The notes: generated by a model from the letters alone, not told the origin. Positions 25,830 to 36,727 are shown, numbered from the stretch's first letter. The stretch: 37,958 nucleotides of DNA from Thiobacillus sp. UBA6918 (GCA_002450925.1 DKAU01000041.1:6677-44634); one strand, 5' to 3'. A program made the numbers and translations.

Positions 25830-27634
25830 ACAGCGAAGGCACCATACTCGACATACAGGGGCCCATCGTTATTGCGCAGTTGCCGTCCGCGCTCATTGGC
25901 GAGCAGGTCAAGCTTGGCAGCGAAGGGTTGATGGGAGAAGTGATCGCCCGCGAAGATGGTCGGGCCATCATACAGGTGTATGAAAATACCGAAGGGCTGC
26001 GGCCAGAAGGACCTGCCACAGCGCTGGGTTCTCAACTTTCCGTTGAATTGGGGCCAGGCCTTCTGGGCGGAATCTTCGATGGCCTGCAACGTCCGCTGAA
26101 TACAATGCTGGATCTGACCGGCGAACGCATAGAGCGAGGCTTGGTGGTTTCCGCAATCGATCGCAACAGGCGCTGGGCTTTTGTGCCTGCGGAAGAACTC
26201 AAGGTAGGCGCACAGGTTTCAGGCGGCACCATTCTGGGTACGGTGCCGGAAAATGAAACCATTACCCATCGCATCCTGATGCCGCCAGATATTGCAGGCG
26301 AATTGCATGATCTGGTTCCAGCCGGTGAATACGCTGTGGACGATGTGATCGGGCGCGTGCGCGACAGGTACGGCAACATTCACAAATTGCATCTGTCCAG
26401 TCGATGGCCGGTTCGCATTCCGCGTCCATTCGGCAAACGCGACAATGCCGTGCAGCCGCTGATTACGGGTCAACGCATCATGGACACTTTTTTCCCCTTA
26501 TTGAAAGGAGGGAAGGGCGCCATCCCGGGCCCTTTCGGTGCGGGCAAGACAGTGTTGCAACAGCAGATTGCACGCTGGTCCGATGCGCAGATCGTGATCT
26601 ATGTCGGCTGCGGCGAACGCGGCAACGAACTGACCGAGGTGCTGGACACCTTTCCAAAACTAACCGACCCGCGCACCGGCAGGCCGCTCATGGAAAGGAC
26701 CTTGCTGGTTGCCAATACTTCCAACATGCCGGTGGTGGCGCGTGAAGTTTCCGTGTACGTGGGTATGACCATTGGTGAATATTTTCGCGACCAGGGTTAC
26801 GACGTCGTGATCGTGGCGGATTCCACCAGCCGCTGGGCAGAAGCATTGCGCGAGGTTTCCGGCAGGCTGGGACAGATGCCGGTTGAAGAGGGCTATCCCG
26901 CTTATCTGGGTTCCACGCTGTCTGCGTTTTACGAGCGGGCAGGACGGGTGGTCACGCTAAATGGTAACCATGGTTCCGTCACCCTGATCGGTGCAGTGTC
27001 TCCCCCGGGTGGAGACTTTTCCGAACCGGTCACCAGCCATACCAAGGACATCATCCAGACCTTCTGGGCGCTTTCCAAGGACCTTGCCGATGCACGGCAT
27101 TACCCGGCTGTGGACTGGCTTGAAAGTTTCTCGCTGTTTGTGGATGCCGCCGCGAAATGGTGGCATGAAAACATCAATGAAGACTGGATGAGGCTGCGCA
27201 ACGCAGCCTTGCGACTGTTGTCGGAATCCGAGGAGCTGGCGCGCATCGTCAACCTGGTTGGCGTAGAGGCCTTGTCCGGACAGCAACGCTGGACGCTGGA
27301 GACGGCAAAACTGATCCGTGAAGGCCTGCTGCAGCAAAGCGCGCTCGAACCCCAGGACAGTTTCTGTTCCCCGCAAAAACAGTTCCTGATGCTGAAGCTG
27401 ATGATTGAAATCTATAACCGTGGTGCCGAGATGTTAAGGATTGGCATGCCGGTGCAAGAATTGCTTCGCCAGCCCCTGATGGCCAAGGCCCGGCGCTGGA
27501 AGATTGTCTATAGCAGTGAAGACATAGAAGGGCTTGAAAAAGAGCTTCAGGCCATAGAGCCGACATTCGATGCCTTGCGTACCGAATATGCCAGCCCGGT
27601 TCAGTCAACTGGCGCGAAGGCGGATTTGTCATGA
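25826..27634 (+). CDS. atpA: V-type ATP synthase catalytic subunit A
   Basis: Catalytic nucleotide-binding subunit of 602 aa, forming alternating A3B3 with subunit B. Walker A is GPFGAGKT near 235-242. Other signatures are RTLLVANTSNMPVVARE, IGEYFRDQGYDVVIVADSTSRWAEALREVSGRLG, and EEGYPAYLGSTLSAFYERAGRV. The non-homologous bulge region around 110-190 is present, which separates A from F-type beta. It has ATGA overlaps with atpE before it and atpB after it. The gene symbol follows V/A-type convention and must not be confused with F-type atpA. Confidence 0.97.
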   Translation: MNSEGTILDIQGPIVIAQLPSALIGEQVKLGSEGLMGEVIAREDGRAIIQVYENTEGLRPEGPATALGSQLSVELGPGLLGGIFDGLQRPLNTMLDLTGERIERGLVVSAIDRNRRWAFVPAEELKVGAQVSGGTILGTVPENETITHRILMPPDIAGELHDLVPAGEYAVDDVIGRVRDRYGNIHKLHLSSRWPVRIPRPFGKRDNAVQPLITGQRIMDTFFPLLKGGKGAIPGPFGAGKTVLQQQIARWSDAQIVIYVGCGERGNELTEVLDTFPKLTDPRTGRPLMERTLLVANTSNMPVVAREVSVYVGMTIGEYFRDQGYDVVIVADSTSRWAEALREVSGRLGQMPVEEGYPAYLGSTLSAFYERAGRVVTLNGNHGSVTLIGAVSPPGGDFSEPVTSHTKDIIQTFWALSKDLADARHYPAVDWLESFSLFVDAAAKWWHENINEDWMRLRNAALRLLSESEELARIVNLVGVEALSGQQRWTLETAKLIREGLLQQSALEPQDSFCSPQKQFLMLKLMIEIYNRGAEMLRIGMPVQELLRQPLMAKARRWKIVYSSEDIEGLEKELQAIEPTFDALRTEYASPVQSTGAKADLS

Positions 27635-29037
27635 GCATGCTTGAATATCGCAGTTCGGCGTGGGCGCGTGGCGGATTGCTGGCCATGCGCAACGTACCCG
27701 GCGTGGCGTTGGGTGACCGCGTGGCGGTGCGTGATCATCTTGGCAATCGCCGCAACGGACAAGTCATCCGTTCTTCTTCGGAAATGGTGCTGATTCAGAT
27801 TTTCGAGGGCACGGACAACCTCGATCTTGAGCGCACCTGGGTACGTTTTCTGGATCAGCCGTTTGAACTGGCACTGGCACCGGAAATGCTGGGCCGTGTG
27901 TTCAATGGTGTTGGGCAACCGCGAGATGGCCGCCCCCCCATCATTTCCAGCCTAGCCCGCAACGTCAATGGTGCGGCCATTAACCCCGCAGCACGCGCCT
28001 ATCCCCGAGAGTTTATCCAGACCGGCATTTCCACCATCGACGGCATGAACACGCTGGTGCGTGGCCAGAAACTGCCCGTTTTTTCCGGATCGGGCCTGCC
28101 TCACAACAGATTGGCGGCACAGATTGTTCGTCAGGCCAAACTGCTTGCTTATGGCGACGATAATAGAGAAGGGCAGGAAAGCTTTGCGCTGGTGTTCGCT
28201 GCCATGGGTGTTTCGCACAGCGATGCGCAATTCTTCGAGGAGTCCTTCGAGGAGAGTGGTGTGCTGGGACAGGTAGTAAATTTCATCAACCTTGCCGACG
28301 ATCCCCCCATCGAGAGATTGATCCTTCCCCGTGTTGCGCTGACTTGCGCCGAATATCTTGCCTTCGATCTGGGCATGCATGTGCTGGTGGTCATGACGGA
28401 CATGACCTACTACGCAGAAGCATTGCGGGAAATCGCAACCGGCAAGGGCGATGTGCCAGCCCGCAAAGGTTTCCCTGGCTATCTCTATTCAGACCTTGCG
28501 GAAATCTACGAACGCGCCGGGCGCGTCCGAAACAAGAAAGGATCCATAACGCTTATCCCGGTCGTATCCATGCCGTCCGATGACATTACTCATCCGGTTC
28601 CGGATTTGACCGGTTACATCACCGAGGGTCAGATTGTGCTTTCGCGTGAACTGATGGCCGCAAATATACAGCCGCCAGTGTCCGTGTTGCCCTCGTTGTC
28701 ACGCCTGATGAAGGACGGCATCGGCGAAGGCATGACTCGAGAAGACCACGCACGTGTTTCAAGCCAGCTTTTCGCGTCTTACGCCAAGGCACAGGAAGTT
28801 CGCAGCCTGGCCGCCATAATCGGTGCGGAAGAGCTTTCCCAGGAGGACAACCAATATCTAAAATTTGCCGAGGCGTTCGAGCAGCGTTTTGTCAGTCAGG
28901 GCGAGCACGAGGACCGCAGTATTTTCCATACACTGGATCTGGCCTGGGAGATACTCTCGCTGCTGCCTAAAGAGGCGCTGACACGTTTGTCCGAAAAAGA
29001 CATCGAAGCGCACTACCTGTCAACAGGAACGCAATGA
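27631..29037 (+). CDS. atpB: V-type ATP synthase subunit B
   Basis: Non-catalytic nucleotide-site subunit of 468 aa. It begins with the beta-barrel (PGVALGDRVAVRDHLGNRRNGQV). It has the typical degenerate P-loop, FSGSGLPHNRLAAQI. MTDMTYYAEALREI and GRKGFPGYLYSDLAEIYERAGR-like text confirm the B family. It overlaps atpA and atpD by 4 bp each, consistent with tight translational coupling of A, B and D. The symbol follows V/A convention. Confidence 0.97.
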   Translation: MSMLEYRSSAWARGGLLAMRNVPGVALGDRVAVRDHLGNRRNGQVIRSSSEMVLIQIFEGTDNLDLERTWVRFLDQPFELALAPEMLGRVFNGVGQPRDGRPPIISSLARNVNGAAINPAARAYPREFIQTGISTIDGMNTLVRGQKLPVFSGSGLPHNRLAAQIVRQAKLLAYGDDNREGQESFALVFAAMGVSHSDAQFFEESFEESGVLGQVVNFINLADDPPIERLILPRVALTCAEYLAFDLGMHVLVVMTDMTYYAEALREIATGKGDVPARKGFPGYLYSDLAEIYERAGRVRNKKGSITLIPVVSMPSDDITHPVPDLTGYITEGQIVLSRELMAANIQPPVSVLPSLSRLMKDGIGEGMTREDHARVSSQLFASYAKAQEVRSLAAIIGAEELSQEDNQYLKFAEAFEQRFVSQGEHEDRSIFHTLDLAWEILSLLPKEALTRLSEKDIEAHYLSTGTQ

Positions 29038-29642
29038 AGCGACTAAAGGTTCCGCCTACGAGAAACACACTCCTGCAACTGGGCAAGCAGGTGAAGTTTC
29101 TTACCCAGGGCCACGATATGCTGGAGAAAAAGCGCGAGCTGCTTACTCGTGTGGTGCAGGATAGGCTCAAGGAATACCGCCAGCTCAGGCACGAAGCCGA
29201 AGCAAAATTGCAGGAAGCCTATCGCTGGATGGCGATCTGCGAACTGCGCATGGGCAGCCAGATATTGCGACAGGCTAGCATCGGTCTTCCCCCATCAGTC
29301 GAGGTTGACATCACCAACCGGTCTTCGGTTGGTGTCGAATATTCTTCGGTCAAGGCCAAGACATTTCCCCTTCAGCCTGTTGGACTGATGTGGACGGATG
29401 TAAGCTTTGATGAAGCTCGTGCAAGGATGACAGAGCTGGTCGCTTTTCTTGCACAACTGGGCGAGGCCGAAAATGCCCTGATGCGTTTCGTGGTCGAACA
29501 GCGCAAAACTCAGAAGCGCGTCAACGCGCTCAAGTACAACATCATTCCGCGTTACAAAACCACGGTGTCGCACATCCGACAGGCACTCGAAGAGGATGAG
29601 CGCAGCACCTTGTTCCAGATCAAGGTGTTGAGGGGAGGTTAG
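29034..29642 (+). CDS. atpD: V-type ATP synthase subunit D
   Basis: Central rotor-shaft subunit of 202 aa, with two long antiparallel helices. The start region VPPTRNTLLQLGKQVKFLTQGHDMLEKKRELL and the end region QRKTQKRVNALKYNIIPRYK are the conserved ends of the AtpD family. It is last of the co-directional atp genes and overlaps atpB by 4 bp. About 77 bp follow before the convergent yaiI gene. Confidence 0.96.
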   Translation: MKRLKVPPTRNTLLQLGKQVKFLTQGHDMLEKKRELLTRVVQDRLKEYRQLRHEAEAKLQEAYRWMAICELRMGSQILRQASIGLPPSVEVDITNRSSVGVEYSSVKAKTFPLQPVGLMWTDVSFDEARARMTELVAFLAQLGEAENALMRFVVEQRKTQKRVNALKYNIIPRYKTTVSHIRQALEEDERSTLFQIKVLRGG

Positions 29643-29659
29643 GGAAGGCTGTTATTGGC

Positions 29660-29681
29660 CAGAAGCGGACATTAGCTTCTG
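29660..29681. terminator. Candidate hairpin after atpD / yaiI
   Basis: CAGAAGC and GCTTCTG form a perfect 7-bp stem around an 8-nt loop in the convergent gap, 18 bp after the atpD stop. No T-run follows on either strand, so intrinsic termination is doubtful; it may be a bidirectional 3' end structure. Confidence 0.35.
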
Positions 29682-29718
29682 ATACCTGACCGACCGATAT
29701 GGGTCGATAGCAGCCGTC

Positions 29719-30171
29719 TCAGCGCCTGGCATGTTTCGCCAAAAGTTTGTCGAGCAGGTTGGCGAAGGTCTGCCTGTCTGCGGCTGAGAAAGCAGATGGC
29801 CCCCCAGTTTCAACGCCACTGCCTCGAAGGTCTTCCATGAAATTGCGCATGGTTAGCCGCGCCTGGATGTTGCTCGCATCAAGCAGTTCGCCACGCGGGT
29901 CGAGCACGATGGCACCTTTGGCTACGACTTGAGCGGCGAGCGGCACATCGGCGGTGATAACCAGATCGCCTGTTTCCGCTTCTTGAGCGATGCGTTGGTC
30001 AGCGACATCGAAACCCGACGGTACCTGCAGGGCACGTATCCAGGGGGAAGGCGGAACTCGCAGCAGTTTGTTGGCAATCAGCGTGAGCGGAAGCTGTGCA
30101 CGGATTGCGGCTCGGTAGAGTATTTCCTTGATGACCGCAGGGCAGGCGTCAGCATCGACCAGGATTTTCAT
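29719..30171 (-). CDS. yaiI: YaiI/YqxD family protein (UPF0178)
   Basis: A 150-aa protein of the DUF188/UPF0178 family, beginning MKILVDADACPAVIKEILYRAA. The acidic start motif DADACP and the later DLVITADVPLAAQVV and ALVLDPRGE-like text (IVLDPRGELLDA) are the family's conserved blocks, suggesting a PIN-like or nuclease-type fold; biochemical function is not established. It is a single gene, divergent from arfB by 60 bp and convergent with atpD. Confidence 0.93.
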   Translation of the reverse strand: MKILVDADACPAVIKEILYRAAIRAQLPLTLIANKLLRVPPSPWIRALQVPSGFDVADQRIAQEAETGDLVITADVPLAAQVVAKGAIVLDPRGELLDASNIQARLTMRNFMEDLRGSGVETGGPSAFSAADRQTFANLLDKLLAKHARR

Positions 30172-30231
30172 GACAAGGACTTTTCTGTGGGGGCTCTACA
30201 ATAGCATTTCAATGCACCACCCGTTTTCCGT

Positions 30232-30639
30232 ATGCGTCACCATTTTTCTATCCAGCCACACGAAGTTGAAATCACCGCGATCCGTGCACAGGGGGCGGGC
30301 GGTCAAAACGTCAACAAGGTTGCCAATGCGGTGCATCTGCGTTTCGATATTGCTGCGTCATCCTTGCCGGAAACTATCAGGGAGCGCCTGTTGGCGCTTG
30401 GTGACCAGCGCATCAGCAAGGATGGCGTGATTGTCATCAAGGCTCAGGAATTCCGCAGCCTTGAGAAAAATCGGGTCGAGGCACTGCGTCGGCTGCAAGA
30501 GCTTGTCGAGAGCGTTGCCGTAATGCCAAAGAAGCGTTGGCCTACCAAGCCTACCAAATCATCTGTTGCAAAGCGCCTGGAAGGCAAGGCGCGTCGCGCG
30601 TCAGTGAAGATGGGGCGGGGAAAGATCGACGAAATTTAA
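30232..30639 (+). CDS. arfB: Alternative ribosome-rescue factor ArfB (YaeJ)
   Basis: Codon-independent peptidyl-tRNA hydrolase of 135 aa that frees stalled ribosomes. The catalytic GGQ is in RAQGAGGQNVNKVANAVHLRFD near residues 22-26. The class-I release factor domain runs to about 100. The lysine/arginine-rich tail (KKRWPTKPTKSS onward) inserts into the mRNA channel. The GGQ and the basic tail together separate it from true release factors, which carry extra domains. It ends 14 bp before the convergent trpB2. Confidence 0.94.
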   Translation: MRHHFSIQPHEVEITAIRAQGAGGQNVNKVANAVHLRFDIAASSLPETIRERLLALGDQRISKDGVIVIKAQEFRSLEKNRVEALRRLQELVESVAVMPKKRWPTKPTKSSVAKRLEGKARRASVKMGRGKIDEI

Positions 30640-30653
30640 AAAACGGCAGTAAA

Positions 30654-32021
30654 TCAGGCTGCCACCTTGGGCAGATTGGCCAAGGCGGCCTGGATGGCTT
30701 CAGTGGGATATTCGAAGTCCTCCAGTTCGCCGGCGAAATACTTGTCATAGGAGGCCATGTCGAAGTGGCCGTGCCCAGACAGGTTGAACAGCAATGTCTT
30801 AGGTTCCCCAGTAGCCTTGCAGCGCAAGGCTTCGTCTATACAGGCGCGTACAGCGTGACACGATTCTGGCGCGGGAATGATGCCTTCCGCACGTGCGAAC
30901 GTAACACCCGCTTCAAAGGTGGCGATTTGCGGTACCGCCAGTGCCTCGATAAGTTTTTCGTGGAAAAGTTGTGATACCAGTGGCGAGTCTCCATGGTAGC
31001 GAAGGCCGCCTGCATGGATTCCTGGCGGCATGAAGTCATGGCCAAGGGTGTACATTTGCATCAGTGGCGTGTAGCCCGAGGCGTCGCCAAAGTCGTAGGC
31101 GTAAACGCCTTTGGTCAGGGTTGGGCAGGATGCAGGTTCTACGGCTACGCACCTTAGATTCTGGGCACGCTTTACACCAGCCGCCTTGTCTGCCAGAAAG
31201 GGGAAAGCGATTCCGGAGAAATTGCTGCCACCTCCACAGGGCGCAAATATCATGTCCGGATAGTCACCCACTTTTTCGAACTGCTTCTTGGCTTCTTGGC
31301 CAATTACGGTTTGATGCAACAGAACGTGGTTGAGGACTGAGCCCAGGGCGTAGTTGGTGTCTTTGCGTGAGGCTGCTTCTTCCACCGCCTCGGAGATGGC
31401 TATGCCAAGACTGCCGGGGTTGTCCGGGTCGAGTTCCAGGATCTTGCGACCGGCATTGGTCATGTTGGTGGGGCTGGCGAAGACTTCCGCGCCCCAGGTT
31501 TGCATCATGGAGCGGCGGAAGGGCTTTTGATAGTAAGAGACTTTTACCATGTACACGCGGACTTCAAGGCCAAACAGTTGCCCCGCCAGTGCGAGCGAAG
31601 AGCCCCATTGGCCGGCGCCTGTTTCTGTGGTCAGCCGGGTAATGCCCGCCTGTTTGTTGAAATAGGCCTGTGGGATGGCAGAGTTGGGCTTGTGTGAGCC
31701 GGCTGGCGAGACGCCTTCGTATTTGAAGTAGATCTTGGCAGGCGTACCCAACGCCTTCTCAAGGCGAAGCGCGCGTACCAGGGGAGAGGGACGCCACAGT
31801 CTGTAGACGTCGCGCACTTCTTCCGGAATGGGAATCCAGCGTTCGGCAGACATTTCTTGTTCGAGGATGTTGCCGGGGAAGATGGTCAGCATCTGTTCGG
31901 GAGTAACAGGTTTTCCATCCGGCCCGAGAGGTGGCGCAGGCGGGTTCGGCATGTCTGCAACAACGTTGTACCAATGGGTGGGGATGTCTTTTTCTTCAAG
32001 AAGAATCTTGGTTTCCGACAT
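30654..32021 (-). CDS. trpB2: TrpB-like PLP enzyme (TrpB2)
   Basis: Tryptophan synthase beta-like protein of 455 aa. The PLP lysine is Lys111 in GSHKPNSA, and the phosphate loop is CGGGSNFSG near residue 250. The length, the N-terminal extension with IPTHWYNVVADMP, and the VRVYMVKVSYYQKPFRR text mark the TrpB2 branch, which lacks the residues needed to pair with TrpA. It likely forms tryptophan from indole and serine, or acts on a related serine substrate. The upstream GAGGAG is a good SD. It lies 87 bp downstream of the group 3b hydrogenase protease on the same strand; whether it is co-transcribed is not known. Confidence 0.93.
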   Translation of the reverse strand: MSETKILLEEKDIPTHWYNVVADMPNPPAPPLGPDGKPVTPEQMLTIFPGNILEQEMSAERWIPIPEEVRDVYRLWRPSPLVRALRLEKALGTPAKIYFKYEGVSPAGSHKPNSAIPQAYFNKQAGITRLTTETGAGQWGSSLALAGQLFGLEVRVYMVKVSYYQKPFRRSMMQTWGAEVFASPTNMTNAGRKILELDPDNPGSLGIAISEAVEEAASRKDTNYALGSVLNHVLLHQTVIGQEAKKQFEKVGDYPDMIFAPCGGGSNFSGIAFPFLADKAAGVKRAQNLRCVAVEPASCPTLTKGVYAYDFGDASGYTPLMQMYTLGHDFMPPGIHAGGLRYHGDSPLVSQLFHEKLIEALAVPQIATFEAGVTFARAEGIIPAPESCHAVRACIDEALRCKATGEPKTLLFNLSGHGHFDMASYDKYFAGELEDFEYPTEAIQAALANLPKVAA

Positions 32022-32108
32022 GATTGTCTCCTCTGGTTTGAGTTGTTCTGCTGGTGTTTTGAATCCTACTCCCGGTTGTTTCCTGTTGCACAGGTTGGGT
32101 GACCGCCC

Positions 32109-32572
32109 TCAAGGCTTGCTGGAGACACTTGACGCTTCCCGAACTGCTTCTGTTATTGCCTTTACAAGTTGAATGATGTTGTCTGGTGAGGGTGATTCGC
32201 TGCCAATTTCCAGGCCAACAAATTTCAGGTGAGCGGGGAGTTCCCCCATCTTTTCGGCCAGAGCCAGTGTCTCGGCCAGGCCAAACCCGTGGCTGGATGT
32301 GTGGTGCGCAACAAGTCCATCAAGCGCGTGCCCTTCCAGATTGTGCAAAGTGCCGGGTGATGCGCCACTCTTTACTGCATCGACGAGGATTACCGTATCG
32401 GCACCGCGCATGTGTTCGATGAGGCGGGGGCCTGGTCGGTCCAGTGCCAGTACTTCTACCTGATCCGGATTGAAATGGCCGATCAGGGTGTGTCCGATGA
32501 GAAAGCCAAGGTTGTCTGGCTCTTGTGGGGAGCCGATGCACAGGACTCGAACGGGAGGATGGATGTGAGCAT

Positions 32573-32576
<4 letters not shown>
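32109..32576 (-). CDS. Hydrogenase maturation protease for group 3b enzyme
   Basis: HycI/HoxW-like endopeptidase of 155 aa, probably trimming HydA. Conserved blocks are RVLCIGSPQEPDNLGF (Asp21), TVILVDAVKSG (Asp66) and TSSHGFGLAETLALA (His96). At the first metal ligand the classical DE pair reads Asp21-Asn22, so the first ligand may be Asp21. It overlaps the hydA stop by 4 bp and is the last gene of the hydB-G-D-A-protease operon. It is clearly different in sequence from HynD. Confidence 0.9.
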
Positions 32577-33860
<1,284 letters not shown>

Positions 33861-33868
<8 letters not shown>

Positions 33869-34652
33869 CTTCCTGCTCCAGATATCCATGGCCGGTATCC
33901 GAGAATGGCTGCGTGGCCGAGGTGATGAACAGAAAGCGTCTCGATATGTCTTTCGCGCTCAATCCCATGTGTTCAAACTGCTTTGCCAGCGAGGCTGTGT
34001 TCGCCTGCTCCGCAGGTCCAAAGCAGCCATAACAGGCGCGGCCAAATGCCGGGCAAAGTGCCCCGCAGCCAGTACGCGTGACCGGCCCCATGCATGGCTC
34101 TTTCTTTGAAACCAGAACGCAGACATGGCCACTGCGTTTGCATTCGGAGCAAACCGGTTCGCTGGAGTTGACCGGAGTAATGCCATTGAGCAGATCGCCC
34201 AAGGCATCCAGAACTTGTTTGCCAGTTACCGGGCAGCCCCAGAGCTCCAGGTCCACCTTGACGTGTGCCGAGATCGGGCGTGATTCAGGCAGGCTCTGGA
34301 TATATTCCGGGCTGGCGTAAACATCTCCCACCCAATCGGCAAATTGTTTTACCCCATTGCGCAAGGCCTGCAGCCCGCCAGCCGTAGCGCAGGCGCCGAT
34401 GGTGACAAGTGTGTTTGCGGATTCACGCACGGCCTTGATTCTTTCGAGATCCTTCGGCGTAGAGATGCTGCCTTCGACAAAAGCAATGTCGACTTTTGCC
34501 AGGGGGTTTTCCCAGCCAGCTTCGGAGAAGTGAATGATCTCGGCGCGCCGTGAAAGTGTCAGCAAGGCTTCGCCAGCGTTAAGGAATGCAAGCTGGCAAC
34601 CGTCGCAGGAGGAGAACTTGTGCACAGCAAGACGGGGAAGCGTATTTTTCAC
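33861..34652 (-). CDS. hydD: Group 3b hydrogenase small (delta) subunit HydD
   Basis: Iron-sulfur subunit of 263 aa next to the NiFe site. Proximal cluster cysteines begin SSCDGCQLAF, with ITIGAC-type text (TLVTIGACATAGG) and LWGCPVTG. Further Fe-S cysteines include CSECKRSGHVC, CMGP and GCGALCPAFGRACYGCFGP. There is no Tat signal, so the complex is cytoplasmic. It overlaps hydG by 4 bp. The symbol here means the delta subunit of the Pyrococcus nomenclature, not a protease. Confidence 0.94.
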
Positions 34653-35482
34653 AGACCGCCCCTTTCCAGCAGAAATTTGACTTCAGGGTAGGCAAAAACC
34701 GGCCCATCCTTGCACAGGAACTTGTCACCCAACTGGCAATGGCCGCACAGTCCCAATCCACATTGCATGTTGCGCTCGAGGCTGACATGGATGTCGGCTT
34801 CCGGGAGTCCGCGCTCAGTCAGGGATTTGGCTGCAGCCACGATCATGCCTTCGGGCCCGCAGATCATGGATACGGCATTGGCCGAATCAAAATCGGCCTG
34901 TTGGACCAGATCAATCGGTGTACCTATATGCCAGGGCCAGATAGCCTCGGTGGCATTGGCTGCAATCAGTACCTGTGTGTCTGGCGCCTGTGCCCAGCGT
35001 TCATAGGAAGCGCGCCAGATCAGGTCATGGCTATGCTTGACGCCCTGAAGAATGACAAGGCGCCGGAATCGTTCGCGGCGTTTCAATACATAGTGGATCA
35101 CCGCCACCACCGGCGCGCAGCCCAGGCCGCCAGTGACGATGATGACATCCTTGCCTTCGGCCGATTCCAGCGGCCAGCCCTGGCCATAGGGACCTCGAAT
35201 GCCGATTTCATCGCCAATGCCCAGCTTGTCGATGCCCTTGGTGACACGTCCGGCCACGCGGATGGTGTGGAAAAAGGAATCCTTTTGATCCGGGTCTGAG
35301 GACAAAGAAATGGGGACTTCGCCAGCGCCCGGCAAGTAGACCATGTTGAACTGCCCCGGTTTGAATTCATAAGCAGACTGGATTGACGGGTCGTTGAAAC
35401 GCAGCCGCAAAGTGAAGATGTCGTCCGATTCCTGGACGCGATCGATAATCCTGGCGAGATGGGGCGGGTGCGGATTGATCAT
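34649..35482 (-). CDS. hydG: Group 3b hydrogenase NAD(P)/FAD (gamma) subunit HydG
   Basis: Ferredoxin-NADP reductase-like subunit of 277 aa that binds FAD and NAD(P)H. The FAD region is KPGQFNMVYLPGAGEVPISLSS (45-62 region). The nucleotide loop is TGGLGCAP at 117-124, with CGPEGM near 208. Cys241, Cys246, Cys249 and Cys257 hold a [2Fe-2S] cluster. The start at 35482 overlaps the hydB stop (ATGA); a longer upstream frame lies inside hydB and is rejected. This subunit decides whether the enzyme prefers NADPH or NADH, which the sequence alone does not settle. Confidence 0.94.
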   Translation of the reverse strand: MINPHPPHLARIIDRVQESDDIFTLRLRFNDPSIQSAYEFKPGQFNMVYLPGAGEVPISLSSDPDQKDSFFHTIRVAGRVTKGIDKLGIGDEIGIRGPYGQGWPLESAEGKDVIIVTGGLGCAPVVAVIHYVLKRRERFRRLVILQGVKHSHDLIWRASYERWAQAPDTQVLIAANATEAIWPWHIGTPIDLVQQADFDSANAVSMICGPEGMIVAAAKSLTERGLPEADIHVSLERNMQCGLGLCGHCQLGDKFLCKDGPVFAYPEVKFLLERGGL

Positions 35483-36570
35483 TTCAACAAGGCTGCCGCT
35501 TCCTCGGTGATGTCGATGCCAACAGGGCAACAGGCAATGCAGCGTCCGCACCCCACGCAGCCTGATCTGCCGAACTGGTCGTGCCAGGTGGCAAGCTTGT
35601 GGGTAAGCCACTGGCGGTATCGCTGTTTGATTTCAGGGCGCAGCTGCTTGCCGTGGATATAGCCATGACGTTCGCCGAAACAGGAATCCCATTCGCGGCT
35701 ATGCAAGCTGTGATTGCCGCCCAGACTGGCTTCTTCTATTTCGGCATGGCAAAAACAGGTGGGGCACACGGCAGTGCAATTGCCACAGGCCAAGCAGCGT
35801 TCGGCAACTTCGTCCCAGTGCGGGTGATCGAGCCGGGACATGAGCACATCGCGCAAATTGTCAGAAACCAGCGATCTTCGCTGACTCGAGGCGGCATTGC
35901 GAAGATTGTCTGCTGCAGTTTCCATCTGGGTAGATAAGGCTTCTTTCAATGCCAGCCTGGCCAATATCTGTTCGCCCTCCGGGCTGCCTGTTTCCACCAC
36001 AAACCCGTTATCGTCTTCTGTGAGTGCGATATCGAAACTTTCCTTTGCTCCCGGCCCGTCACCTGTGGAAGCACAAAAGCAAGTCGCTGCAGGGTGAGTG
36101 CAATTGACTGCAATTACCAGCAAGCCTTCTCGGCGTGCGCCATAGTGTGAGTCGGGGTATTGTCCTTCGAGAAAATGCTGGTCCTGTATTCGAAGGGCGG
36201 ACAAATCACAGGGACGGAGCCCAATTACCGCCAGGCGCCTGGTCTCGGGGTTGATGGCATCGACCACATAACCGTTTTTTCCATGCCGTATCTGCCAAAG
36301 CGGTTCTCGTGGCGCAAAAAGCAGGGGTTTCATTGCCTGTGGTCCATTGGCCCAGGCAAAACACCTGTTTTTCGGACCATCAACAAGCTGGCTGGCGCCA
36401 GCGTCCTGAATGAGCCCAATTCCCCAAGGTAATTCAGCCGTATTGCGGATTTCCCCAAAATCGATGCGGTTTTCCTTCGCCTGGGGCCCCACGATGGCGT
36501 AGCCGTCCTCAGTCAAGGCCTCAAACAACTGTTGCAGGGAGGAATGGGGCAGGTAATGGGGGATAGGCAT
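35479..36570 (-). CDS. hydB: Group 3b hydrogenase Fe-S (beta) subunit HydB
   Basis: Electron-transfer subunit of 363 aa with two [4Fe-4S] clusters. One is Cys259, Cys262, Cys265 and Cys269 (CLACGNCTAVCP); the other is Cys338, Cys341, Cys344 and Cys348 (CVGCGRCIACCP). Upstream is a domain with GLRPCDLSAL and NCTHPAATCFCASTG, typical of the family. It is the first gene of the minus-strand operon and divergent from tig, so its promoter lies in 36571-36727; no strong SD is seen before ATG 36570. The subunit links the HydG flavin to HydD/HydA. Confidence 0.94.
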   Translation of the reverse strand: MPIPHYLPHSSLQQLFEALTEDGYAIVGPQAKENRIDFGEIRNTAELPWGIGLIQDAGASQLVDGPKNRCFAWANGPQAMKPLLFAPREPLWQIRHGKNGYVVDAINPETRRLAVIGLRPCDLSALRIQDQHFLEGQYPDSHYGARREGLLVIAVNCTHPAATCFCASTGDGPGAKESFDIALTEDDNGFVVETGSPEGEQILARLALKEALSTQMETAADNLRNAASSQRRSLVSDNLRDVLMSRLDHPHWDEVAERCLACGNCTAVCPTCFCHAEIEEASLGGNHSLHSREWDSCFGERHGYIHGKQLRPEIKQRYRQWLTHKLATWHDQFGRSGCVGCGRCIACCPVGIDITEEAAALLK

Positions 36571-36727
36571 AACTTATGTCAACTATAGCAGTGCTTTGTT
36601 AACTGGTTTTTACTGGGGCCTTATTCACGGTAAAATCGGCAGGTTGGCTGTATTGCCTGAGCGGGTTTTCTCGAATCGGGCAATTAGGCATGCAATTTCG
36701 CTATTTTTCTGTTTTAGAGAGTGTCAA
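36571..36727. promoter_or_regulatory. Divergent hydB / tig intergenic promoter region
   Basis: These 157 bp drive tig to the right and hydB to the left. A TAAAAT hexamer at 36631-36636 is a reasonable -10 for tig, but its -35 partner (TTTACT, 36609-36614, 16 bp spacing) is weak. On the minus strand TATAGT (36580-36585) is close to the hydB start. No operator-like palindrome stands out. Confidence 0.35.
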
